Assembly: GCF_035046485.1 (NCBI RefSeq) | Contig: NC_085138.1 | Location: forward strand, 295,620,515 to 295,684,514 | DNA length: 64,000 nt | DNA from: Aedes albopictus | Lineage: Eukaryota > Arthropoda > Insecta > Diptera > Culicidae | Direction: 5' to 3' | Shown here: one piece after another, positions 45,534 through 56,494 of the stretch | How positions within the stretch are numbered: the stretch's first letter is position 1 | How the letters are laid out: each line of letters begins with the position of its first letter | Program-made: the position numbers and the translations under genes | The notes under the pieces: model-generated | Databases searched by the model: none | Told to the model about the DNA's origin: nothing | The model's input: only the letters and a program-made list of their open reading frames with translations

Positions 45534-45660
45534 GGAATTTCTCCGGAAACTCTTCTACAAATTTCTCAAAATATTATTTTAAGAATTTTTCCTGGATTTT
45601 TCCAGATGTTTCTCTGGGAATGCCTCCAAACGTATCTGTTTTCAGATTGTTGAACGGCCT
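45534..45660. repeat. Minisatellite remnant
   Basis: A few GAATTC-type degenerate units (GGAATTTCTCCGG, GAATTTTTCCTGG). Confidence 0.5.
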
Positions 45661-46356
45661 TTCTGAAGATTTCGTTTGCGTTAAATTTAATTTCATTTCG
45701 ATTTTATAAAATTGTGTTCCTGTCTAAAAAATCCAGTACCTGTTCGCGTGTGCAAAAAAGTGTTTGTGGTTCCGGTCTCCTGCATTAGTAGCACTGATGT
45801 CGGTGCAAATGAAGCGTCCGTTTAAACTACCGGAGTGAAGAAAATGCGGTCATTTTGAGCTGGTGATTTGGTGAGAAAGTTCCAACGTTTCCCCTCTTTC
45901 AAAAATAAATTAGATGTAGAATTACTTTTGGCCTGTGTCGAATAGTAGACTTTCGTTTCCATTGTTTTTCTCTAATATTTTACATTTTTAACACATTCAA
46001 TGACAAGTAGACAACGTTCTCCGCGTTGTCCGCCTAGATTCGTAATGTCGGGGTACGAAAGAAAAATCAGTTTTCATTGACGTCGTTTTACGATTTTTTT
46101 TAGTTACTTTCTTTTTTGTTTGAGATTTTTTCAGATTCAGATTTTTTTCGATAATGATGTCACCTATCGAACTGCGTCCTGTATCAAAAATACCTTCACT
46201 AAAAATCATTCCTAAGACAGTTTAAGCTAGACTAAATGTCGCGTTCAGTTCATTTTTGTGTGGAATGGACTAAAGACTTCTGCTTCCCAGTGAAGTGGAG
46301 ACGCGCGATAGGATTTTCTTTTTAGCTTGTTTTCGCGTGAAAAAGTGCTCAACCCC
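45661..46356. other. No recognised feature
   Basis: Unique-looking sequence. No coding, tRNA-like or inverted-repeat structure is supported. Confidence 0.5.
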
Positions 46357-46534
46357 TTAGGGACCATCCATAAATTACGTCACGCAAAAAAATCCCGCTA
46401 ACACTCCCCTCCCCCCCCCCCCCCTCCTATGTCACACTTTTTGTATGAGACCTCTGAAATTTTTTATGGGTTGTCAAAGCCACCTCTTCCCCCCCCCCTC
46501 AAAGCGTTTCGTAATTTATGGAAGTTCCCTTTAA
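46357..46534. mobile_element. MITE with C-rich interior (~178 bp)
   Basis: TTAGGGACCATCCATAAATT on the left is mirrored by AATTTATGGAAGTTCCCTTTAA on the right, and ACGTCACGC by GCGTTTCGT. The interior has two poly-C tracts (about 46408-46424 and 46490-46498). The outer TTA/TAA may be part of a target duplication. Confidence 0.72.
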
Positions 46535-46855
46535 CACTGTTAATATTCCCTGAAAATGACGCGAATGTGAGAACGATTTCAACGGGGAATTTTTTGCGTG
46601 TGCATCGTTATCGCAAAACAAAACAAGAATCAGTCCGGTAATTGTAGCAATTTGTTTACCAAAACAAAATCTCTAATACATACATCTTCCCTTCCCATGT
46701 CCAAGCTCCTAGTGATTTCTCGTAGTAACGCAGAGAATTCCTCGGTTATTGGCCTAAGTGAGATTCACGTCATCACTTCCTCCCCTATCCACAATTGACC
46801 TGCATTCGGACGCGGCCGGCGCTGGTATTGCTTATTGAAAAGTATTGGGATTCCA

Positions 46856-46918
46856 GCATTTACACAATGAGGAGAATGCTAGTCCCAAGCATCATCTTTT
46901 GGTTCATTGTGTAAATGC
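46856..46918 (+). other. Short hairpin, 15-bp perfect stem
   Basis: GCATTTACACAATGA pairs with TCATTGTGTAAATGC; an inner ATGCT/AGCAT pair encloses the loop AGTCCCA. The size (about 65 nt) is like a microRNA precursor, but the internal loop is large and asymmetric. It could be a tiny MITE. Confidence 0.35.
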
Positions 46919-46984
46919 AGTTGTCCTTGCAATAACAGAGGAGCAACCGCGGGCGGTCAATCATGCTCATGCTCATGCTCGTGC

Positions 46985-47575
46985 TCGAATGCCTCCAAAC
47001 GTATCTTCAAAAGATGCAATTCCAGGAGTTTTTTTAATGATTCGGAGATTCTTTCAGAAATTCCTCTTGGGTTTTTCTTTTATAATTCAGAAATTCTTCC
47101 AGAACCGTTTCAGAAATTATTGCTTGAATGTCTTCAGAGGTACTTCCAGGTATTACTCAATTTATTCTGGGATTTTCACGGGCATTTATTTGGAAACTCC
47201 TCTGGAAAATGATCAAGAGATCCTTCTGGAAGTTCCTTCAGGTATTCCTGTAGGTCTAGGCATTGCATTAGATTTATTTGGACCTTCCTTCAGGGATACT
47301 TTCAGAATATTTTTTCCAAAGATTCTCTCGATAATTCCTGCAGACATTATTCCAAAATCTATTCCTTAGCATTTTTCAAGAAACTGTTTAAGAAATCTTT
47401 CTATTAATGCTTGTAGAGTCTTTTCCAGTTCTTCCTGACATTATTTCTAATATTTCTTCAACATTTTTTTTTTTGAAATTTCTTTAGTGGTTCTCCGAAA
47501 AATCCTTCAGGATTTTTCATTGTTTTTGCAGGATTTCATTCAGAAATTTCTCCAGGCAAAGGTATTTAAGGCACT
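46985..47575. repeat. GAATTC-type minisatellite, degenerate
   Basis: Units such as TCTTCCAGAACCG, TTCCAGGTATTAC and GGAAGTTCCTTCAGG. It is preceded by a short (CATGCT)n run at 46961-46985. It ends at the gap. Confidence 0.6.
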
Positions 47576-47585
47576 TTTGTGTACA

Positions 47586-48085
47586 NNNNNNNNNNNNNNN
47601 NNNNNNNNNNNNNNNNNNNNNNNNNNNNNNNNNNNNNNNNNNNNNNNNNNNNNNNNNNNNNNNNNNNNNNNNNNNNNNNNNNNNNNNNNNNNNNNNNNNN
47701 NNNNNNNNNNNNNNNNNNNNNNNNNNNNNNNNNNNNNNNNNNNNNNNNNNNNNNNNNNNNNNNNNNNNNNNNNNNNNNNNNNNNNNNNNNNNNNNNNNNN
47801 NNNNNNNNNNNNNNNNNNNNNNNNNNNNNNNNNNNNNNNNNNNNNNNNNNNNNNNNNNNNNNNNNNNNNNNNNNNNNNNNNNNNNNNNNNNNNNNNNNNN
47901 NNNNNNNNNNNNNNNNNNNNNNNNNNNNNNNNNNNNNNNNNNNNNNNNNNNNNNNNNNNNNNNNNNNNNNNNNNNNNNNNNNNNNNNNNNNNNNNNNNNN
48001 NNNNNNNNNNNNNNNNNNNNNNNNNNNNNNNNNNNNNNNNNNNNNNNNNNNNNNNNNNNNNNNNNNNNNNNNNNNNNNNNNNNNN
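47586..48085. other. Assembly gap (500 N)
   Basis: A second block of exactly 500 N, probably a placeholder. Open frames that cross it are meaningless. Confidence 0.99.
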
Positions 48086-48231
48086 CATAGCCAAACGGTA
48101 AAATAATGTAGAGTGTAAATTTTACACAGATAATGATTTCTGATAAGGTAGTTTTTTATTCAGTACCCCACATTATCTTTGCGTATTCACCATACGTAAA
48201 ATTTTCAGATATATTACTTAAAGAATATCGT

Positions 48232-48286
48232 GTTAAGTACTGTTCCTTTCAATTCCTCTAAGAATTTGTATCCTTTGACAGGACCT
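48232..48286. mobile_element. Single end of the TTAA palindromic MITE
   Basis: TTAAGTACTGTTCCTTTC and AAGAATTTGTATCCTTTGAC match the left arm at 59825. The opposite arm is absent. Confidence 0.7.
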
Positions 48287-48296
48287 CAACTATAAC

Positions 48297-48562
48297 TATA
48301 ATCACAGAAGAAATACCGGGAGGAATCGCTGTAACCCGAGCGAAATGCCTGAAAAACTCCCGAGATGCCAGCATGGATCGCAGCACGTGTACCTGAAAGA
48401 ATTTCACCAGGATTCTCTGAATATATTGCGACAGAACACTTTGAAAGTATACAAGGATGAATATATGAAGTGATTCCAGCAGAAATTCATAATAGAACGC
48501 TGATTAGAATTTCTGAAAGAATCCTTTCAGTATTCAACATAAATCCCTGAAGTTATTCCTGA
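48297..48562. repeat. Minisatellite remnant
   Basis: Loose GAATTC-type units (GGGAGGAATCGC, TGATTCCAGCAGAAATTC). Confidence 0.5.
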
Positions 48563-48566
48563 AGGA

Positions 48567-49180
48567 TAGATATCCATATTGCATGGTATCATAGCTCAAA
48601 CTACCATACCGTGGCCGCCATTTTATATATGGTCCGCCATCTTGGATTTCAAAATGGCGTCAAATATCGATTATTGACTTGTACCCATGAAGCCCGATCG
48701 ATAGATACCCATATTGCATGGTATTATAGTCCATTGTACGAATTTATGCTGACCTGCTTACTCGCACAGAAATTTTGACGTTTGAGCGGAGCCGACACCG
48801 CTCAAACGTCAAATTTCGTGTGAGAGTAAGCAGGCCAGTAGAAATTCGTGCAGTAATCCATAGCTCAAACTAACATCCGTGGCCTTCATCTTAGATACGG
48901 TCTGCCATATTGGATTTCAAAATGGCGTCGGATATTCATTTTTGAGTTTTACTCATGAAGCCCGATCGATAGATACCCATATTGCATGGTATCATAGCTC
49001 AAACTGCCATTCGGTGGCCGCCGTTTTGGATATGGTCCGCCATCTTGGGTTTAAAAATAACGCGGATATTCATTTTTTAGTTCTACTCATGAAGCCCGAT
49101 CGATAGATACCCATCTTGCATACGTTCTGGAGTTTTGGCCGCCATCTTGGATCCTAAGCCGCCATCTTGAATTCCAAAAC
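48567..49180 (+). repeat. ~135-bp tandem array, about four and a half units
   Basis: Units begin CGATAGATACCCATATTGCATGG at about 48567, 48700, 48969 and 49106 and contain GTGGCCGCCATTTT, GGTCCGCCATCTTGG and TTTCAAAATGGCGTC. The spacing is 133, 269 and 137 bp; the 269 falls to 135 when the nested MITE (130 bp plus a 4-bp duplication) is removed. GCCATCTTGG...AAAATGGC is itself a short inverted repeat. The last unit grades into a tail with AACATACATACAATATATA. Confidence 0.85.
48730..48859. mobile_element. 130-bp palindromic MITE in the 135-bp array
   Basis: ACCTGCTTACTCGCACAG...TTTGACGTTTGAGCGG on the left is mirrored on the right (CCGCTCAAACGTCAAA...GTAAGCAGG) around AGCCGACA. Neighbouring array units supply the empty site and show ATAG duplicated (48726-48729 and 48860-48863). 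Confidence 0.85.
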
Positions 49181-49500
49181 CCCAGCTACCATCCTAAAGA
49201 ATGTGTATGCCAAATATGATTGAAATTTTTTGACGCATTCCAGAGTTGCGCCGGAACATACATACAATATATACATGTTGGATTTAAATCTAATTAAATG
49301 CGATCACAGGTAATCTCTACTATTAAGTTGAATTGTATTGATCGAATTTAGAGTATGTATGGAGTATGTAACGCAAATAGAACAGTTTGCGTTGAGCGGT
49401 GCGACAGATCAGCGGTTGTGATCTGATCGCGGAAGAATAACAGGAGTAAAGAGATGTGTTTTCGTGTGTCATAATCCGAGAAGATGATAAACTGGGATGG
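49181..49500. other. Tail of tandem array, then unassigned sequence
   Basis: A CATACATAC-type run near 49255-49280 resembles the 3' tail of an RTE-type element. Beyond it nothing is recognised. Confidence 0.45.
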
Positions 49501-49517
49501 TTGGCCTGGGATCCCAA

Positions 49518-49615
49518 CATACATACCTACATGCATACAAACATACAAATAGACAAACATACAAACACATAAACAATAAACATACTAGCATATAAACATA
49601 CAATCATGCATATAT
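49518..49615 (+). repeat. ACATACAA-type microsatellite
   Basis: Irregular repeats of ACATAC, ATACAAAC and AACATAC. Confidence 0.8.
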
Positions 49616-49665
49616 CGACTTTTGTATGTATTGATTAACAACTCTGTCGAAGAAATCAACTATAA

Positions 49666-49856
49666 ATTACACTGCTCGACAAAATTTTACAAAAGTTGGT
49701 ATTATGGGATGAGAAAAAATAACAGGGATTTGGGACCCTAGCGTTTTCGGTATTTGGGTTAGTTTCGTTATTGTCTAACGCCTAAATATATGCACAGCGC
49801 GTTCTAATGCACATATCAATTGAACACCCCAAGTTCTCCATACAAACTTCGGTTAC
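49666..49856. mobile_element. Deletion derivative of the 39145-40633 element
   Basis: It starts TTACACTGCTCGACAAAATT and continues ATGGGATGAGAAAAAATAAC, GGGATTTGGGACCCTAG, then joins directly to interior and opposite-arm sequence (TATCAATTGAACACCCC, AAGTTCTCCATACAAACTTC). It lacks the nested insertions seen in the other copy. Confidence 0.75.
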
Positions 49857-50358
49857 CTTGATACAATTACCTCATCGGGTGCTCCGATCTTTTCAGGCTT
49901 GGTGATAGCAGTCAAATGCTGGCTTGCCTTCTCGAAGTCTAAGTCGTTTTGGGTTTTTATTTTCCTGATGTATGCTCCAGGACGAAAACTTATTCTGCTG
50001 ACTGGGATTTGATAATTTGATAATAAAATTTGATAATGGTTCAAACACAATAACACACGAAAGAATCACTTTTAGCTATTTTGACAACCTCCTGACCCCA
50101 GCATAATCCGGAATATATCCGGAATGGTCCCGGATATTGTATGGTCAATTGAGTATAATAAACTTGCACCAGTTTATGATCGATTGAGGGTGACTTAAAA
50201 AAATCGGATTGAAATTGACGAAAGGCCAGCATTTTGAAAATGAGTTGTCGGATGTCGGGTACGCACCAGAAACCAATCCAGGCATTTCCAGCATAGCATT
50301 GTTGTAGCTGCACGCTCACAAACTTTGCTAAGGAAGGCCTTCGTTGCGTTGACTGCAT
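49857..50358 (-). pseudogene. Unrecognised coding-like segment with splice-like signals
   Basis: On the minus strand, 50358-50041 is open for 105 codons (QSTQRRPSLAKFVSVQLQQC) and, after a short AT-rich stretch ending CCCAGTCAG (acceptor-like), a second open stretch at about 49990-49870 encodes FRPGAYIRKIKTQNDLDFEK and ends before GAGGTAATT (donor-like). Its composition is unlike the surrounding transposon debris. I do not recognise either peptide, and there is no start context, domain or repeat support. It could be an exon pair of an unknown host gene, a processed fragment, or chance. Confidence 0.25.
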
Positions 50359-50369
50359 GACTTTTCATT

Positions 50370-52560
50370 TGAAATGATTTATCAAGAGCAAAATTTCGAG
50401 TACATCAAAGAATACATCCTTGTAAACAAGAAATGACACATCTCATCTTAATATTCACCACAGCCTAAGCAAACTTGTTGCGCCATTTAATTTTTAAATG
50501 TCCTTTCGTGTGACTCCAAAAACAGAGCACAAAAGCATGTGTGTACTTAGGCACTCGGCTTTCCCACTCATGCCTCCTCTTCAAGCCAACCACCGTCCAT
50601 TACTGCTCCTCGTCCATTCCTATGGGGATGGAGGTAGACCGACCATCATCACCGGACACAAATCCCCAAAGCCAGAACAAGAACGGTTCATCTCCACGCG
50701 CGCGAATCCCCACGACGACAGCGACCGTGCCCGGGATAGAAGACGATGACGATGATGTGTTTACAAAGGCCCAATTTGACCACTCATCCCGGCACGGCGG
50801 CGGCCGAAAACAGGTTTCCCGGAATGTCTGTTTGTTTTGTTTTGGGATTTGCTTGCCTAGCGCGTGTTCTGGAATGAAAAGTTATCCGTGTCGTCTCGGT
50901 TCGTTCGGTGAAGCGCATCAGCGCTCTATCCGTGCTGCGTGTTTGCGACTCGTGGGATGGTCGGCCCACAGGGGTTCTCAAATGGGGTTGTTACACGACC
51001 ATAGACCAGAACAATCGTAACTGCCTCGAAGAATCAATGCATGGCTTGGGGGGATAAGCAGTCACCATTCTCAATGTGTAGCATTTGAGAGTTCAAAATA
51101 AATGATTACGTCGGCCACGTCCATACGAAAGGTATGGCTTTAGAAGTTGGCCACTGTATATTTAGGATCGTCCAATGCGAAAAAACGTAATCTTTGTGTG
51201 ACGTATTTTATAGACACTACTATTCATAGATCGGGAAACACCAATCCATCGAAAGCTCAAGATGTCTGTCGTCGTAGTCCTCGTCATCGCCGTGCGGTCG
51301 TCGGCGGCAGGATGGAAGCAAGCGGAGTATTAATTCACTTATCACGATGTCGGGCGATCCTTTCAATCACACCGAGTGCCGATGTTTGGCCTGGCTTTTC
51401 CGGGACACATTTACCTCACAGTAGTGGTTGTTGTAGTCGTCGCCGTTGGTCAATCGCTTGCTTGCCATCATCGCAAAAAGCTCACCCAATCCGGTGAACA
51501 AACAAACATCTTGACTTGGACTTGGCAGGCAGGTAATGCTATGTGGGTATTTGCTCTTGTTCTGTTGGATGAAATCCATGCGGAGTGGTCAATTGGCGTT
51601 TGGGATGCTCCGGTTCGGAGTGAGAAGTCTCATTCGTGCAGAAATTACTAGAGCTGAAGAATCCGGCAAGAATCCAGTTTGCGACAGCTAGCAGTGACAC
51701 CATCGTTAACCACCAGTAGTGACCGAGTGATCTCCTCGCACACGATTTGAATGCTGATTAATGTGACAAATGGCGTCCGAGCAGAACCTACCGGCATATC
51801 AGCAAAAACAACAAAGGCATCAATTGTGCGGTACTTAGGTAGTCCCTGCTCACTGTCCATGGGAGCATGTTTGAGAACTGACCCTGTGAACTACATGGAA
51901 TACCCGGTGTGGTTAGAAAAGTTCTCGATGTAACCTCGCCTGACGGTGTCCGCTGAAAGCAAATGAGTGCGGCGCGCTGGTCTATCACTTCAGTTCCAAC
52001 TTCAGTGAACACCGCCGCGCACCGCCATCAGTATCATCGTTCCGTATTTCGCTAGAAGCAGTGTTAGGTACAACCGCTACGTACTACAACACAACAACAA
52101 CGACGACGCCGACGACATCAAGTCAACATCAGTCAGTGGCGGGCGGGCGGTAAACCGTATTGGACCGTAATTAATATTCCTCGTGTACAACCTCAAGCTC
52201 TGGTGCTGCTGGCTGGTGCGCGCTATCTGCGGATCTCTCGGAGGAATGGTGAATGGAAGGAACGCATCGCCCGCCCGGTTGGACGGACTTGAGAGTTCAC
52301 GCGAGGCTCTACCACTCGGTACGCGTCAATGCAAGGCGTCGTCGTCATCGTCATGTTGTTGTTGTTGTCGTCGGTTGACTTGAGCCGGTGGCTATGAATG
52401 GTTTACTGTTCCGTGTGGTTGTCTAATGATTAATCTTCATCTGGTGGCGGGTGTGGTCTCTGGAACGCTCTGCTAGGTGGATCGATGACACAGTAAGAGC
52501 GAGCACGCGTTTGGACCTTGGCGAGGGAGGGTGTTGTTGCTGTCGTTGTCAATTAGGTTT
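50370..52560. other. Repeat-poor, more GC-rich block
   Basis: This is the largest stretch without recognisable transposon sequence. It has short triplet runs (GACGATGACGATGATG near 50742; GTTGTTGTAGTCGTCG near 51428; AACAACAACGACGACGCC near 52095; TTGTTGTTGTTGTCGTCG near 52355) and initiator-like TCAGTT/TCAGTG words near 51990-52010. Overlapping open frames of 60-160 codons on both strands show no domain. It may be host regulatory or untranslated sequence. Confidence 0.45.
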
Positions 52561-53261
52561 TTATGCGGAAAGGGTCATGCTCGGTTTCGTAGTTTGGGGT
52601 AATTTGTAGAAAGTGTCAAACAAGCTTGTTACCATAAATACAATGTTCGTCACAGAAAAAAAAGTTGCGTGGGAAAAGGTCTACTGTTGTGTGACTGCAT
52701 GCTGGAATAATTTCAATGTGCTAAAAGCAATGAAACAGCATTTGGATAATTATTGTTATGTGACGTTTGTAGCTTCGTTTAATATCTAAGGATGTAATAG
52801 TCAGCAGAAATTACAGTTATTATTAAACTATAAACGTTAAATCCAGAGATATTTGATTCCACAGACTCCTTGAACCCTGAAAGAAATCAATTTAGCTCAT
52901 TTCAACTAAGTTACCATAAAATATACTTACGACGGGCTTACTGGTCTTGTGACTATCACTTCTGATTCGTACACAAGGGTGTAGCCAGTCAGGGAGGGTC
53001 GGGCACCCCTACGTAGGTACTAACTTTCGTAACTAAATGCAACACGATGAAATTGAACATTCTAAAAGTATTATTTAACTCTTCAGCTGTCACGCTGTAG
53101 TATTTTGTACGATACGGTGAAAAAACTCGCATGTTCTATACAAATCAGCGTGGTATTTCTTCTAGAGCGCATAATATTTATTTTAATAACATCTACAAAA
53201 CTTTCATAAGAAATCATTACAAACTACAAACTCTTTTTGGGACTAATCCCAAATTGTCTCC
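52561..53261. other. No recognised feature
   Basis: AT-rich sequence leading to the 3' end of the second LOA-type copy. Nothing is supported. Confidence 0.5.
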
Positions 53262-53399
53262 ATCAGGTATCAGAAGGCCGGCTCCAGAGGCACGTTATCC
53301 TCCATTTGGGACATTTGTGCCATCGCCAAAATAATAGCCTCTTTCATCATCTACCTGAGGGAATAGGAAGGAAATAAGGATTAGGCCTGTCCACCTTTT

Positions 53400-53922
53400 C
53401 CAAAATGTTCTCTGATTTTCATGTCCACCCCCATATTTTGATTGGCATCCTAAAAGAAGTAACTGGTCAAAATTTTAGCCAAATCCATTGAAATTAAGAG
53501 GTGCATCAAATCAAGTTTATGTTTTTCGACTATTTTTGAACTTCAAAAAATCATAACTACACTAAAACATGTCAAAACTTAATTCTTTTGGCAGAAATTG
53601 AAAGCTATACTTCTTTGCTACAAGTTCTCCGAACTATGTGTGACAATAAAATTGTAGGAAAAATGTGTAATTATCACAATTGTAATCAGAAAAACCTAAA
53701 AAGTTGATTTTTTGATAGACTTCGTTCTGGAACACCCTAAAATACGTAATAAGTTGGATTTTTCAAAACGGCATCATATTCTCCAATGTTGTGGTTATTT
53801 GCTTCTTTGACACCGATGCTGTAGGAGTTGAGCAAAAATTACTAAAATTCGTGGAAGCCAAATGTGACCTAAAAACTAGCTTTTGGGGTGCAATCACGCT
53901 TTGGCGTGATTTGACGAAGTTC
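53400..53922. other. Unrelated segment replacing the LINE 3' region
   Basis: It lies between GAACTTCGT of the RNase H region and the 3' untranslated part of the minus-strand LINE. It has no recognised ends, tRNA head or protein. In the first copy this interval holds the CCHC motif and stop region. Confidence 0.6.
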
Positions 53923-53953
53923 CATAATTGGATTCACAGCTATCACATGCAAA

Positions 53954-56489
53954 TTAATCAGCTTGCTGAATATTTGGCATGTGATAGCTGAGTCGGCAGT
54001 GGCCAGTCAATGCTTTGACCAGAATGCTGCAATTTTGCTTTGACAGATTTGTTAGATACTTCGCCACCCTTGGAGATGGCTCAGTACAATACAATTTGGT
54101 TTGACGACATGACTCCAAACTATTCCAGTATTGTCTGTGTTGAGTAGCAGCCCAGGTGTGAATCTGAAGCTTTACCCAACACTTCGATATCGGAATAGCT
54201 GGCTCAGGGCCAATGAAATCATGTGATGCTCCAGTGCGAGCTAACTCATCAGCCAATTCATTTCCAGCGATGGAAGAATGGCCAGGTACCTCGATTTGAG
54301 TTCGACTAGCGATAACTATCTTCGACCTGGAGCTGGCCGAAGCAAGTGCTTTAATAGCAGCCTGGCTATCTAAACAGAAGTATATTACTTTGCCCATTAC
54401 GTGCTGTTGAAGTGCTGATTACACTCCGCACATAAAAGCAAAGATATCGGCCTGAAAACGGTGCAGTGTCTACCAAGTGAGTAAGACTGATACAGCCTTA
54501 GCTCACGAGAATAAACACCAGCACCTGCTCGACCTTCGAGAAGGGAGCCATCAGTGTAACATACGATGCCGTCTGGAATACTTCTTTCCAGAAAACCAAA
54601 TGTCCACTCTTCCCGGGAAGGGAATTTCGTGGAATATGTCCTATATGGAAAATTACAAGCAATTGTAAGATCACTTGGAGCAAGGACAATTTTGTCCCAA
54701 TTCACCAAAAGTGGAAACAACGAGGTGTGTGTTGATGTGCGATTCACAGGAGTTTCCTCTAGTAGACAGAGTACCCGTAGACGGTAAGTGCAAGAAAGTG
54801 CTTCTTGTTTGAGATGAATGTGTAGTGGAGCAACGTCAAAGAGAACTTCGAGCGCTGTCATGGAAGTTGAAGAGAACGCTCCAGACATCGCCATTGAGCA
54901 CATCCTTTGGGGATGGCCTAACTTTGATTGGATCGTTCTCACTTCGCCCTTTTGCCACCACACAAGACATCCATAGGCCAATATTGGTCGAACAACAGTT
55001 GTGTAAATCCATTTGCTATACTTGGGTTTTAGACCCCAAGTTGTACCAAAGGTTAGCCGGCATTGCCCGAAGGCCATACAAGCTTTCTTGATTCTGAACT
55101 CAATGTGAGGTGTCCAGGAAAGCTTGGAATCAAGAATGGCTCCAACGTACTTTACCTGTTCAGTCACATCGATTTCAGAATCAAAGAGACGCAAAGGTCG
55201 AACACCATTACGGTTTCGCCTTTCCGTGAAAAGAACAATAGATGTTTTACTCGGATTAACCGAAAGGCCATATTGGCGACACCAACCCTCAACTACCTGA
55301 AGGGCGCTTTGCATCAGGTCGAAAAGGGTGGTTATACACATACCAACTAACAAAGCTAGGTAGTCGTCGGCAAAATCATAAGTAGGAAAACCTATTGAGT
55401 TGCCTCAATAGCGTATCTGCTACGAGATTCCACAAAAGCGATGACAAGACTCCCCCTTGGGGGCATCCACAAACACTCAATTTCCTAATCCATGCTAGAC
55501 GCAACGTCGAGAAGAGATATCGGTTTTTGAGCATTTGATGAATCCAATTGGAAATCATTGGAGATATACCATGACTCCGTGCGGCTTCCAATATGGCATC
55601 GAAAGGCACATTGTCAAAGGCACCCTCGATATCTAAGAAAACACCCAAACAAGATTGCTTTTGAGCGAAAGCTTTCTCGATATCATAAACAACCTTGTGT
55701 AAAAGAGTCACAGTGGACTTACCAGATTGGTAGGCATGTTGGTTCACATGAAGAGGCACTTTGGCCAGATGAACATCACGGATGTGATAATCCACAATGC
55801 GTTCTAAGCATTTTAGAAGAAAAGAGGTCAAACGATAGGCCTGAAACTCTTTGCTTCTTCATACGACGCACGACCCACTTTCGGAATAAACTTCACAGTA
55901 ATATCCCGCCAGGATTTGGGAATATACCCTGTAGCAAAACTGCAAACAAGTATTTTTTTTTCAAAACATGTTTGAAATGATCAAATCCCTTCTGAAGCAA
56001 AATAAATCCCATCTGCCCCAGGAGATTTGAAAGGAGCAAAGCTATTAAGTGCCCACTCAATCGATTCTATAGTTACGATACTCCGAGCCGAAGCCAGGGA
56101 ATCGTAACTATACAAGAAAAGATATCAGGTTCATCCGAAGATGTAATATCCACACATCCAGGGATGTGTGTGCTGAATAAGCATTCCAGAACCTCCTCAT
56201 CAGAGGAAGTCAGATCGCCATTTGGCAAACGAAGTTCGTTCACTCGGAAATCCTTAGATTTCGCAAGGATTTTATTTAACCGACTGACATCAATCAAACT
56301 GGAAACATTTGTACAAAGGTTTTTCCAGCCGGATCGTTCAGCAGACCGGAGAGCTTTCCTGTAGGCCTTGCGAGCCGACCTGAAAGCCTCCGAACCAGCC
56401 GAACGTCGTCTGTTCCAACTCTTTCTACATTGTTTCCTGAGTTTCGCCAGATCAGAGTTCCACCAAGGGGTTCCTCTTGTGATCTTCAC
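53954..56489 (-). pseudogene. LOA-type reverse transcriptase-RNase H, multiply broken
   Basis: The homologous blocks appear in order: RGTPWWNSDLAKLRK (near 56480), FLLKCLERIVDYHI (55831), VFLDIEGAFDNV, CGCPQGGVLSSLLWN, the FADD region at the break near 55380, VKYVGAILDSKLSW, CYTDGSLLEGRAGAG (about 54560) and LDSQAAIKAL (about 54375). Frame breaks against copy 1 include a 5-bp deletion near 55390 (CAATAATAGCGG becomes CAATAGG), one base lost near 55836, one T lost near 54456, and an in-frame loss of about a dozen codons before VPGHSSIAGNELADE (about 54290). It is more damaged than copy 1 and inactive. Confidence 0.88.
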
Positions 56490-56494
56490 AGACC

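Larger units (their letters stand above)
53262..56494 (-). mobile_element. LOA-type LINE, second copy (minus strand), truncated and interrupted
   Basis: It matches the element at 42125-45279 in inverse orientation. Its 3' end (ATCAGGTATCAGAAGGCC, 53262 onward) is the same terminus. Its 5' end stops at about 56494, equivalent to 42257, so it is truncated slightly further. About 520 bp of unrelated sequence (about 53400-53922) replaces the end of RNase H and part of the 3' untranslated region. No long flanking repeat like that of the first copy was found. Confidence 0.87.

Noticed and set aside
47487..48106. Open frames spanning the second N gap
   Set aside because: Same reason. The flanks are minisatellite and unassigned sequence.
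50541..51020. 159-codon open frame in the repeat-poor block
   Set aside because: There is no recognisable motif and competing frames occur on both strands; length alone is not sufficient in GC-richer DNA.
53262..53954. A long flanking duplication for the second LOA-type copy
   Set aside because: Sequences left of 53262 and right of 56494 were compared by eye and share no repeat, so the 254-bp case is not mirrored here.
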